Assembly: GCA_016713105.1 (NCBI GenBank)
Contig: JADJPS010000018.1
Coordinates: forward strand, 124,001-188,000
Reading direction: 5' to 3'
DNA length: 64,000 nucleotides
Source: Devosia sp.
GTDB taxonomy: Bacteria > Pseudomonadota > Alphaproteobacteria > Rhizobiales > Devosiaceae
Shown: positions 56,766 to 64,000 of the stretch, in pieces
Layout: each line of letters begins with the position of its first letter
How positions within the stretch are numbered: position 1 is the stretch's first letter
The notes under the pieces: model-generated
What the model was told of the DNA's origin: nothing
What the model saw: only the letters and a program-made list of their open reading frames with translations
The model's database searches: none
Translations under genes and position numbers: made by a program

Positions 56766-58226
56766 TCAGTAGCTCGGCGCCGGCGTCGGGACGTAGTCCG
56801 ACGTGTCGGTCGACTCATAGTTGAACGAGATGTTGCCCCAGGTATCGAGGGCGGCCTCGACCGGCTTGCACCACCTGGCCGCGGCCCTGAGGATCTCGGG
56901 CCCTTCATTGATGATGTCGCGGCCCTCGTTGCGGGCCAGCACCATCGCCTCCAGCGCCACCCGATTGGCCGTCGCGCCGGCCTGGATGCCCATCGGATGG
57001 CCGATCGTGCCGCCGCCGAACTGCAGGACGACGTCGTCGCCGAACAGGTGCAGCAACTGATGCATCTGGCCGGCATGGATGCCGCCCGATGCCACCGGCA
57101 TCACCTTCTTGATATCGGCCCAGTCCTGCTCGAAGTAGAGCCCGCGCGGCAGGTCGATCTCGTTTCGGAGTTCGCGGCAGACATTGTAGTAGCCCTGCAC
57201 CGTCATCGGGTCGCCCTCGAGCTTGCCGACGGCGGTGCCGGCATGGATGTGGTCGACACCGGCAAGCCGCATCCACTTGGCGATGACCCGGAAGGAGACG
57301 CCGTGGTTCTTCTGACGCGTGTAGGTGCCATGCCCGGCGCGATGCAGGTGCAGGATCATGTCGTTCTGCCGGCACCATTCCGAGATCGACTGGATGGCGG
57401 TGTAGCCGATGATCAGGTCGATCATCACGATGACCGAGCCGGTCTCCTTGGCGAGCTCGGCCCGCCGGTACATTTCCTCCATCGTGCCGGCGGTGATGTT
57501 GAGGTAGTGCCCCTTGATCTCGCCGGTTTCGGCCGAGGCCTTGTTGACCGCGTCCATGCAGTAGAGGAACCGGTCGCGCCAGTGCATGAAGGGCTGCGAG
57601 TTGATGTTCTCGTCGTCCTTCATGAAGTCGAGGCCACCCCTGAGACCCTCGTACACGACGCGACCGTAGTTCTTGGCGGAGAGCCCGAGCTTGGGCTTGG
57701 TCGTCGCCCCGAGGAGCGGGCGGCCGAACTTGTCGAGCCGCTCGCGCTCCATGACGATGCCGGTCGGCGGCCCCTTGTAGGTCTTCACATAGGCGACGGG
57801 CAGCCGCATGTCCTCGAGCCGGGCGGCCTTGAGCGGCTTGAACGAGAAGACGTTGCCGACGATCGAGGCGGTGAGGTTGGCGATCGAACCTTCCTCGAAC
57901 AGGATCAGGTCGTAGGCCACGTAGCAGAAGTACTGTCCGGGCGTGTTGGGGACGGGTTCGACGCGGTAGGCCTTCGCCCGGTACTGGTCTGCGGCGGTGA
58001 GCCGGTCGGTCCAGACCACCGTCCAGGTCGCCGTCGAGCTCTCGCCGGCAACCGCTGCCGCGGCCTCGATGGGGTCGACACCGTCCTGCGGCGTGATCCG
58101 GAACAGCGCCAGGAGGTCGGTATCCTTGGGCACGTAGTCGGCGTTCCAGTAGCCCATCTGCGCGTATTTGAGCACGCCGGACTTGTAGCGTTCCTTGCCC
58201 CGGATTTCGGTCGGCTGGGTATCCAT
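56766..58226 (-). CDS. cbbL: RuBisCO large subunit, form I red type
   Basis: The 486-residue product has all catalytic parts: KPKLGLSAKNYGRVVYEGLR, the carbamylated Lys region GGLDFMKDDENINSQPF, HLHRAGHGTYTRQ, loop 6 region PVASGGIHAGQMHQLLHLFG and GGGTIGHPMGIQAGATANRV. N-terminal MDTQPTEIRGKERYKSGVLK and length are like form IC/ID enzymes of proteobacteria. It fixes CO2 on ribulose-1,5-bisphosphate. A short gap of 22 bases separates it from cbbA upstream. Confidence 0.97.
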   Translation of the reverse strand: MDTQPTEIRGKERYKSGVLKYAQMGYWNADYVPKDTDLLALFRITPQDGVDPIEAAAAVAGESSTATWTVVWTDRLTAADQYRAKAYRVEPVPNTPGQYFCYVAYDLILFEEGSIANLTASIVGNVFSFKPLKAARLEDMRLPVAYVKTYKGPPTGIVMERERLDKFGRPLLGATTKPKLGLSAKNYGRVVYEGLRGGLDFMKDDENINSQPFMHWRDRFLYCMDAVNKASAETGEIKGHYLNITAGTMEEMYRRAELAKETGSVIVMIDLIIGYTAIQSISEWCRQNDMILHLHRAGHGTYTRQKNHGVSFRVIAKWMRLAGVDHIHAGTAVGKLEGDPMTVQGYYNVCRELRNEIDLPRGLYFEQDWADIKKVMPVASGGIHAGQMHQLLHLFGDDVVLQFGGGTIGHPMGIQAGATANRVALEAMVLARNEGRDIINEGPEILRAAARWCKPVEAALDTWGNISFNYESTDTSDYVPTPAPSY

Positions 58227-58248
58227 GATGTGTTCCTTTCGACTGGGG

Positions 58249-59328
58249 TCAGGCGGCTCGGGCGGTGCCAGCGCGGGGCGCGAGGCTCCCCGACGCGTAG
58301 CGCCTGGCCATCTCGCTCATCGGCACGACCTTGATGCGCGAGGCATTGCCGGCCGTGCCGAAGGCCTCGAAGCGCTGCTTGCAGACCGACCGCATGGCCT
58401 CCATGGCCGGCTTCATGAACTTGCGCGGATCGAACTCGGACGGATCGGTCACCGCTGCCCGGCGCATCGCCGCAGTGGCGGCCAGCCTGAGGTCGGTATC
58501 GATGTTGACCTTGCGCACGCCGTGGCGGATGCCGCGGACGATCTCCTCGACGGGAACGCCCCAGGTCTCGCGCATCTGCCCGCCATGGGCGTTGAACACC
58601 TCCTGCCACTCCTTGGGCACCGAGGAGGAACCGTGCATGACGAGGTGGGTGTCCGGCAGCCGCTCGTGCAGCCGCTCGATGACATCCATGGCGAGCACGT
58701 CGCCGCTTGGCGCGCGGGTGAACTTGTAGGCCCCGTGGCTCGTGCCGATGGCGACGGCGAGCGCATCGACCTGCGTGGCGGCGACGAAGCGTGCCGCCTC
58801 CTCGGGATCGGTCACCAGCATGTGGCGCTGCAGCTTGCCCTCGAAGCCATGCCCGTCCTCGGCCTCGCCTTCCCCGGTCTCGAGGCTGCCAAGGACGCCG
58901 ATCTCGCCCTCGACCGAGGCTCCGACGAGGTGCGCGAGACGCGCCACATCGGCGGTGATGGCGACATTGTAGTCATAGTCGGACGGGGTCTTGCCGTCCT
59001 CGTGGAGGGAACCGTCCATCATCACCGAGGTGTAGCCGTGCTGGATGGCGCTGAGGCAGGTCGCGACATTGTTGCCGTGGTCCTGGTGCATGCACAGCGG
59101 GATCTCGGGGAACATCTCCTCGAGGGCATCGATGATGCGGCCGAGCATGATGTCGCCGGCGTAGGAGCGGGCCCCCCGGCTGGCCTGCAGGATCACCGGC
59201 GCATCGACTTCGCGCGCCGCCTCGAGGATGGCGAGAGCCTGCTCCATGTTGTTGATGTTGAAGGCGGGAACGCCGTAACCGCGCTCGGCGGCATGGTCGA
59301 GCAGTTGCCTCAGGGTGATGCGGGCCAT
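58249..59328 (-). CDS. cbbA: Class II fructose-bisphosphate aldolase
   Basis: The 359-residue product has zinc and substrate motifs: VPAFNINNMEQALAILEAAR, CMHQDHGNN, SVEGEIGVLG, GTSHGAYKF, LVMHGSSSVP and VRKVNIDTDLRLAATAAM. The long form with LGSLETGEGEAED matches CbbA of Calvin operons, which also forms sedoheptulose bisphosphate. It starts 2 bases after the stop of the half-length phosphoglycerate kinase. Confidence 0.93.
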   Translation of the reverse strand: MARITLRQLLDHAAERGYGVPAFNINNMEQALAILEAAREVDAPVILQASRGARSYAGDIMLGRIIDALEEMFPEIPLCMHQDHGNNVATCLSAIQHGYTSVMMDGSLHEDGKTPSDYDYNVAITADVARLAHLVGASVEGEIGVLGSLETGEGEAEDGHGFEGKLQRHMLVTDPEEAARFVAATQVDALAVAIGTSHGAYKFTRAPSGDVLAMDVIERLHERLPDTHLVMHGSSSVPKEWQEVFNAHGGQMRETWGVPVEEIVRGIRHGVRKVNIDTDLRLAATAAMRRAAVTDPSEFDPRKFMKPAMEAMRSVCKQRFEAFGTAGNASRIKVVPMSEMARRYASGSLAPRAGTARAA

Positions 59329-59329
59329 G

Positions 59330-59959
59330 TCAGGCGATCTCCAGTGTTTCTGTTTGCGTGATGGCGAGGGCGGCGATGCCGGGCAGGAGCAGTGCCTGCT
59401 CGCCCAGTTCGGCAGCCCGCGCGACGAGTTGCGGACCGGCCAGCGCCGGCATCACCAGGGGCAGGGTGGCGACCGAGGCGTGCCGCCGCGCCGAGCAGGC
59501 GGGGGCATCGTTGACGAACACATCGCCGTGCACCGACAGCAGCAGCGCGAAGGCCCGGTCGTTGAGCTCCTCCCCGAGGTGGAAGCGCAGGTTCTCGAGC
59601 AGCAGGACCGATCCGGCCGCTGCCGACCGGGTCGCCCCCTCCGCCACTGCACCGACGCAGTCGCGAACGAAGGTGACCTCCTGGCCCAGTTCTTGCGCCA
59701 GCAGGCGACCGACGGGAGCCAGCGACAGCACCGGATTGGGGACGCCATGCGGCCGGTCGAGATGTGCGGCAATGACGACGCGGGCCCCCTGGCGCCGCAG
59801 CAGCCGCACCGTCTCGGCGCAGCGGGTGACGCGGGTGGAAGCGGCTTCCGCACCCCGAACCACGGCGACGTTGAGGTCCGCCCGCAGCAGCACGGTCCTG
59901 CCGTGCAGGTCGGCCCCCAGCATATGCGGCAGATCGAGAAGCCGGTGCTCGGGGCTCAT
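59330..59959 (-). CDS. N-terminal half of a phosphoglycerate kinase, stand-alone
   Basis: The 209-residue product starts at ATG 59959, overlapping cbbP (ATGA). It matches the N-lobe of PGK: VLLRADLNVAVVRGAEAAST, RRQGARVVIAAHLDRPHG, VGRLLAQELGQEVTFVRDCV, GSVLLLENLRFHLGEELND, VFVNDAPACSARRHASVATL. The C-lobe that binds ADP/ATP (normal length about 390-400) is missing, yet the stop sits neatly before cbbA. Changes in conserved places (AHLDRP for SHLGRP, NDAPACSARRHAS for NDAFG-x-x-HRAHAS) suggest loss of catalysis. It may be a relic held by operon structure or a protein with a new role. A full PGK must be elsewhere. Confidence 0.8.
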   Translation of the reverse strand: MSPEHRLLDLPHMLGADLHGRTVLLRADLNVAVVRGAEAASTRVTRCAETVRLLRRQGARVVIAAHLDRPHGVPNPVLSLAPVGRLLAQELGQEVTFVRDCVGAVAEGATRSAAAGSVLLLENLRFHLGEELNDRAFALLLSVHGDVFVNDAPACSARRHASVATLPLVMPALAGPQLVARAAELGEQALLLPGIAALAITQTETLEIA

Positions 59960-60828
59960 GAGTTGCGCCGCTTGCGTTCGACGATCTGCAGGATCAGCGG
60001 CGTCAGGATGAGCTGCATCGCGAGGTCGAGCTTGTTGCCCGGCACGACGATGGAATTGGCCCGCGACATGAACGAGTCGTGGATCATCGACAGCAGGTAG
60101 GGAAAGTCGATGCCGCGCGGACTGGCGAAGCGGATGACCAGCATCGACTCGTCCGGCGTCGGGATCCAGCGGGCGACGAAGGGGTTGGAGGTGTCGACGA
60201 TCGGCACGCGCTGGAAATTGATGTCGGTGCGCGAGAACTGCGGCGTGATGTGCCGCACGTAGTCGGGCATGCGGCGCAGGATGGTGTCCATGACGGCCTC
60301 GGTCGAGTAGCCGCGGGTCGCCTTGTCGCGATGGATCTTCTGGATCCACTCGAGGTTGATGACCGGCACCACCCCGATCTTGAGGTCGGCATGCCGGGCG
60401 AGGTCGACCCTGTCGGTCACCGCGCAGCCGTGCAGTCCTTCGTAGAACAGCAGGTCGGAAGGAGCGAACTCGCGCCAGTCGCTGAACCGACCCTGCGGAA
60501 CACCGAGGACAGCCGCCTCCTCGTCATCATGCACGTAGGTCCGGGTGCGGCCGGTGCCGTTCCGACCGAATTCCTCGAAGATCGACTCGAGAAGTTCCAG
60601 TTCGTTGGCTTCGGGGTTGAAGTGCGAGAAGTGTCGGTTGCCTGTGGTTTCTTCCTCGGCAATCCTCCGCTTCATCGACTCTCGGTCGTAGCGATGAAAG
60701 GCGTCGCCCTCGATGAAGGCAGCGCTGACCTGCTCGCGCCGGAAGATCAGCTCGAAGATGCGCTTGACCGATGTGGTGCCTGCGCCCGACGAGCCGGTGA
60801 TCGAGATGATGGGATGCTGGACGGACAT
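59956..60828 (-). CDS. cbbP: Phosphoribulokinase
   Basis: The 290-residue product has a P-loop ISITGSSGAGTTSVKRIFEL, VSAAFIEGDAFHRYDRESMK and LLFYEGLHGCAVTD, typical for the proteobacterial octameric type. It makes ribulose-1,5-bisphosphate. It is 11 bases after cbbF and overlaps the next gene by 4. Confidence 0.95.
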   Translation of the reverse strand: MSVQHPIISITGSSGAGTTSVKRIFELIFRREQVSAAFIEGDAFHRYDRESMKRRIAEEETTGNRHFSHFNPEANELELLESIFEEFGRNGTGRTRTYVHDDEEAAVLGVPQGRFSDWREFAPSDLLFYEGLHGCAVTDRVDLARHADLKIGVVPVINLEWIQKIHRDKATRGYSTEAVMDTILRRMPDYVRHITPQFSRTDINFQRVPIVDTSNPFVARWIPTPDESMLVIRFASPRGIDFPYLLSMIHDSFMSRANSIVVPGNKLDLAMQLILTPLILQIVERKRRNS

Positions 60829-60839
60829 GACGCTTGACC

Positions 60840-61892
60840 TCAGTTACGGAACAGGCCGCGGGTCCCGAACAGGGGAGAGCGGTCGCCCACGGGTTCACGG
60901 TTGAGGTGGTACTGCGCGACCTGGGCCACCTCGGAGCGGGAGCCGAACACCAGCGGTGTCTTCTGATGCAAGCTGGTCGGCACCATCGAGAGGATCGGGT
61001 GCTGCGTCTGGGTGGCGAGACCGTCGGCCTGCTCGATGAGCAAGGCAATTGGGTTGGCCTCGTAGACCAGTCGCAGTCGCCCGTGGGAGTAGCCCTTGCG
61101 GCCGTCCCCCGGATACAGGAACACACCCCCGCGGACCAGGATCCGATAGGTTTCGGCAACGAGCGAGGCGATCCAGCGCATGTTGTAGTCGCGGCCCTGG
61201 GGTCCCTCGGCGCCGCGCAGGCAATCGTCGACATAGTGCCGCACGGCCTCGTCCCAGTGTCGCCGGTTCGAGGCGTTGATCGAGAACTCATTGCTGCGAT
61301 GCGGGACCTTCAGCCCGGCCCTGGTGTAGACGAACGTCCCGAAGCGCGGCGCGTAGGTGAACAGGTGCGTGCCCTCGCCCAGCGTCAGCACCAGTGCCAG
61401 TTGCGGGCCATAGATGAAGAAGCCGGCCGCCAGTTGTGCGCTGCCGGGCTGCAGCACGCAGGAAAGCGGGTCGCGATCCGGATCGCCGGACATGGGCAGC
61501 ATCGAGAAGATCGTCCCGATCGACACGTTCACGTCGATGTTCGATGAGCCGTCGAGCGGATCGATCGCGAGGATCAGCGGAGCCGACGGATCGAGGATGA
61601 CCGGGTGCGGGCGTTCTTCGGATGCATAGATCGCAACGGGCGCCCGACCGGCAGCCTCGAGGAAGCGGTCGTCGGCGTACAGGTCGAGGCCGGCCTGTCG
61701 TTCCCCGTTCGTGTTGTGCGCACCCGCATGCTCCGAGAACGCCTCGCCGAGGGCGCCACTCGCAATTTCGAGCGAGACGGCAACGGCGCTGGCAGCGAGA
61801 GCGATGATCGCATCGGCCACCGCTTCGCGCTGCGGCATCTGCGACGAGTTGCGGAAGTGCTCCAGAAAATCCGTCAGAGCGTGAGCGCTCAT
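60840..61892 (-). CDS. cbbF: Class I fructose-1,6-bisphosphatase
   Basis: The 350-residue product has metal motifs YASEERPHPVILD (EE) and LAIDPLDGSSNIDVNVSIGT, then GYSHGRLRLVYEANPIALLI and EQADG at the substrate end. It hydrolyses fructose and probably sedoheptulose bisphosphate in the Calvin cycle. It is the first gene of the operon, divergent from cbbR, with the regulatory gap between. Confidence 0.94.
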   Translation of the reverse strand: MSAHALTDFLEHFRNSSQMPQREAVADAIIALAASAVAVSLEIASGALGEAFSEHAGAHNTNGERQAGLDLYADDRFLEAAGRAPVAIYASEERPHPVILDPSAPLILAIDPLDGSSNIDVNVSIGTIFSMLPMSGDPDRDPLSCVLQPGSAQLAAGFFIYGPQLALVLTLGEGTHLFTYAPRFGTFVYTRAGLKVPHRSNEFSINASNRRHWDEAVRHYVDDCLRGAEGPQGRDYNMRWIASLVAETYRILVRGGVFLYPGDGRKGYSHGRLRLVYEANPIALLIEQADGLATQTQHPILSMVPTSLHQKTPLVFGSRSEVAQVAQYHLNREPVGDRSPLFGTRGLFRN

Positions 61893-61958
61893 GGCCGCCG
61901 TCCCCCCGGTCGCCTTGCTGGCGCCTGGGATCGAGCTAGCCAGGAGGCCCCCGGATAA

Positions 61959-61978
61959 GTAAAGTTTAATGACTTTAC
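61959..61978. promoter_or_regulatory. Likely CbbR operator between cbbF and cbbR
   Basis: GTAAAGT (61959-61965) and ACTTTAC (61972-61978) are perfect 7-base inverted arms with a 6-base centre, inside an AT-rich stretch of an otherwise GC-rich gap. LysR-type CbbR binds dyads with TNA/TNA half sites in this position. More AT-rich sequence to 62000 (ATTATCTATAAG) may hold the cbbR promoter elements and a second half site. Confidence 0.65.
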
Positions 61979-62008
61979 ATTATCTATAAGAAATTCAAAT
62001 ATATCGCG

Positions 62009-62926
62009 ATGAAGGGTATCTCGCTTCGCCAGCTCTCCGCCGTCCTCGCCGTTCACAAGACCGGCAGGATCGTCAACGCTGCCAGGGAGTTGAGCCTCAC
62101 CCAACCGGCGGTATCGCTGCAGATCCAGGAAGCCGAACGGGTAGCCGGGACACCCCTGTTCGAACGCACGCGAGAGGGACTGCGTCCCACTGCCGCAGGT
62201 TCCGCCGTGATCGAAGCCGCGCTGGAGATCGACGAAACGCTCCGGCGTCTCGGCGACGAGATCTCGGCCATCCGGGGCGGACGGCGCGGCAGGCTCCGGC
62301 TCGGGGTGGTCTCGACGGCCAAGTACTTCGCCCCGGCCATCATGGCGGCCTTCATGCAGCTGCACCCGGAACTCGAGATCAGCCTGTGGGTCGGGAACCG
62401 CGACGAGACGATCGCCAGCCTCGAGGCCCAGCGGATCGATGTTGCCCTGATGGGGCGCCCGCCACGGGAATTCCCGGTCCGCGCCACCCAGATCGGCGAG
62501 CATCCGTTCGTGATCATCGCCCCGACCGGTCACCCCCTCGTCGGCCATGCCGGAATCTCCAAGCAGCAGATCGCAGAGGAGAACTTCCTCGTCCGCGAGC
62601 GTGGCTCCGGCACTCGCACGGCACTCGACATCTTCCTCTCCGAGATCCCCGGCCGCATCGAGAACATCGGCGTCGAACTGGGGTCGAACGAAACCATCAA
62701 GCAGGCGGTCATGGCCGGGCTGGGGGTGGCGCTCATTTCCGCCCACACCATCGCCCAGGAGATCGAGTTCGGCCGGCTCGCCATCCTCGACGTCGAGGGC
62801 CTGCCCATCATCCGCAACTGGTTCTCGGTGTCGCGGGCGGACCGCACGCCCAGCCCGGCGATGGTCGCCTTCGAGGCCTTCCTGCGCGAGCACGGCCGCT
62901 CGTTCCTGCCCGATGTGATTTCCTGA
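62009..62926 (+). CDS. cbbR: LysR-type regulator of the cbb operon
   Basis: The 305-residue product has an N-terminal winged helix (LRQLSAVLAVHKTGRIVNAA, RELSLTQPAVSLQIQEAE, TPLFERTREGLRPTAAG) and an effector domain (LRLGVVSTAKYFAPAIMAAF, LMGRPPREFPVRATQIGEHP, LVRERGSGTRTALDIFLSE). The YFAP and RPP segments are characteristic of CbbR. It activates cbb genes in response to metabolites. It is divergent from cbbF. Confidence 0.93.
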   Translation: MKGISLRQLSAVLAVHKTGRIVNAARELSLTQPAVSLQIQEAERVAGTPLFERTREGLRPTAAGSAVIEAALEIDETLRRLGDEISAIRGGRRGRLRLGVVSTAKYFAPAIMAAFMQLHPELEISLWVGNRDETIASLEAQRIDVALMGRPPREFPVRATQIGEHPFVIIAPTGHPLVGHAGISKQQIAEENFLVRERGSGTRTALDIFLSEIPGRIENIGVELGSNETIKQAVMAGLGVALISAHTIAQEIEFGRLAILDVEGLPIIRNWFSVSRADRTPSPAMVAFEAFLREHGRSFLPDVIS

Positions 62927-63217
62927 GGCCGGGCCTTCACCGTGCCCCGCCGAGGACGGGACGCCACTCTAGCCACCTGGCAGGCGGGGCCCATGTGGTC
63001 CCGGCGAAGCGCCGACGCCAAGTGGTTCTCTGCGGGACTGCCCAACCTCAAGGGAGCCATCCTCAGGCCACATCCCGATCTGTCCGCCCCGCCGCCGGCG
63101 CCACCGCGTCCGTGAACAGCGGCGGCAGCGCGAACATTAGGACAAAATTACCGATCCCGACTAACGGCGCCGAAAGCCGCGCCTCCGATGCTGGGGCGAG
63201 CAGAGGATGGAGTGGAT
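62927..63217. other. Intergenic region after cbbR
   Basis: There are 291 bases with no convincing frame. Most is GC-rich; an AT-richer patch around 63135-63165 (ACATTAGGACAAAATTACCG) could hold the promoter of the diguanylate cyclase gene. I see no strong hairpin or repeat. Confidence 0.4.
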
Positions 63218-64000
63218 ATGCCTGGCGCTGGCGCAATCCGGCAGTTCGGCGAGGCCTTGACGGCCTGGCTGCTGCGCATCGGGCTCGTCCGGGCCGTGCT
63301 GGTGATCGCCGCCTTCTCGGTGCTTTCGTCGGTGATGATCACCGGGGTGGGCATCCACCTCACCCTGCCCGACATAGCCCTCCAAGAGTGGATCTACTTC
63401 GCCATCCTCACGCCGGCACTGATCTCGCCGGTGGTCGGCATGGTGGTGATGTCCCTCGCCTACCGGCTCGCCCACGCGCAGCAGGCCCTCGCCTCGCTGG
63501 CAGAGACCGATCCACTGACCGGCATCGGCAATCGCCGGCACTTCATCGACAGCGCCGAAGCTGCCCTGGAAGTGGCGGCGGGGCACGGAGAGCTGACAGC
63601 CCTGCTCATGCTCGACGTCGATCACTTCAAGCAGCTGAACGATCGTCATGGCCACGCCGCGGGAGATGAGGCGCTGATTGCCATCGCGCAGTGCTGCAGC
63701 CGCCTGCTGGGACCCACGCACGTGCTCGGTCGCTGGGGGGGCGAGGAATTCTGCGTCCTGCTGCCCGCAACCTCGGTCAGCCAGGCCACCGGGACCGCCG
63801 AACAGCTGCGCCGCGCCATCGCGGACCTGGACATAGAGGACATACCGGATGGCGTGTCGGTCAGCATCGGCGTCGCGGGCACGGCCGGAGAGCGACTGGA
63901 CCTCGATGCGCTGCTCGTCGCGGCGGACCGTCAGCTCTACCGGGCCAAGGCAGAGGGGCGGGACCGCGTCAGTTCGGAGGAGCCGGCCGATGTCGAGCAC
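63218..64000 (+). CDS. Membrane-bound diguanylate cyclase (GGDEF), 3' end outside window
   Basis: ATG 63218 has GGATGGAG upstream; 261 codons are open to the right edge. Two membrane helices (about 16-48 and 53-86) precede a GGDEF domain starting ETDPLTGIGNRRHFIDSAEA, with metal Asp in LLMLDVDHFKQLNDRHGHAA, and the active loop GRWGGEEFCVLLP (GGEEF at about 174). ISIGV-like VSVSIGVAG and ADRQLYRAKAEGRDRV complete the domain. A GGEEF loop is compatible with c-di-GMP synthesis. The short helical hairpin is not a known sensor type I can name. Confidence 0.9.
   Translation, partial: MPGAGAIRQFGEALTAWLLRIGLVRAVLVIAAFSVLSSVMITGVGIHLTLPDIALQEWIYFAILTPALISPVVGMVVMSLAYRLAHAQQALASLAETDPLTGIGNRRHFIDSAEAALEVAAGHGELTALLMLDVDHFKQLNDRHGHAAGDEALIAIAQCCSRLLGPTHVLGRWGGEEFCVLLPATSVSQATGTAEQLRRAIADLDIEDIPDGVSVSIGVAGTAGERLDLDALLVAADRQLYRAKAEGRDRVSSEEPADVEH

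Overview
The window is high-GC DNA with dense operons on both strands and many 4-base ATGA or GTGA gene overlaps. Gene content points to a Gram-negative alphaproteobacterium: red-type form I RuBisCO with CbbX, a CrtW/CrtY/CrtI/CrtB/CrtE carotenoid set, a type 2 IPP isomerase, binding-protein sugar ABC transporters and a PrsDE-like type I secretion system. A Rhodospirillales or Geminicoccus-like lineage is only a guess. I saw no rRNA, tRNA, CRISPR array, transposase or integrase.

Layout. (1) 1-658: 3' part of a universal stress protein. (2) 929-17088: a type I secretion island. It holds a giant RTX exoprotein (about 3858 residues if one frameshift is corrected), a LuxR-type regulator, the secretion ATPase, its membrane-fusion partner and a small SARP-like regulator. 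(3) 17091-18606: a decayed secreted haem-motif protein. (4) 18729-22885: a candidate RiPP locus, with a frameshifted gene whose product resembles a nitrile-hydratase-type leader, a BTAD/TPR regulator, a translationally coupled YcaO enzyme and two small ORFs. (5) 22894-27277: three overlapping envelope genes of unknown role. (6) 27633-40267: a catabolic operon with MaoC, a signal-less solute-binding-like protein, a CoA-transferase, a sugar ABC transporter, RhaM-like mutarotase, RraA-like aldolase, enolase-superfamily dehydratase, UxaA-type dehydratase pair and lactonase-like amidohydrolase, followed by an IclR regulator. (7) 40278-49535: a carotenoid cluster whose predicted end product is canthaxanthin-like, with an ABC-2 transporter between crtE and crtW. 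(8) 49646-53328: a head-to-head junction of two 5'-truncated genes (sugar ABC ATPase and aldehyde dehydrogenase), then a sugar-acid dehydratase. (9) 53369-62926: a Calvin cycle operon, cbbF-P-(half pgk)-A-L-S-X-E-Z-Y, divergent from cbbR. (10) 63218-64000: a membrane diguanylate cyclase running off the right edge.

How it fits together. The organism probably fixes CO2 through RuBisCO, makes keto-carotenoids, imports sugars and oxidises sugar acids, and exports a very large calcium-binding repeat protein. Several genes are broken by single-base changes: RTX, RraA, IclR, the leader-like gene and the haem protein. Another lost a stop codon and now reads as a permease-ATPase fusion. These could be true decay or consensus errors in the assembly; only read-level data can decide. 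The most novel items are the YcaO/BTAD/leader-like locus, the transporter inside the carotenoid cluster, the half-length phosphoglycerate kinase and the truncation junction near 50540.
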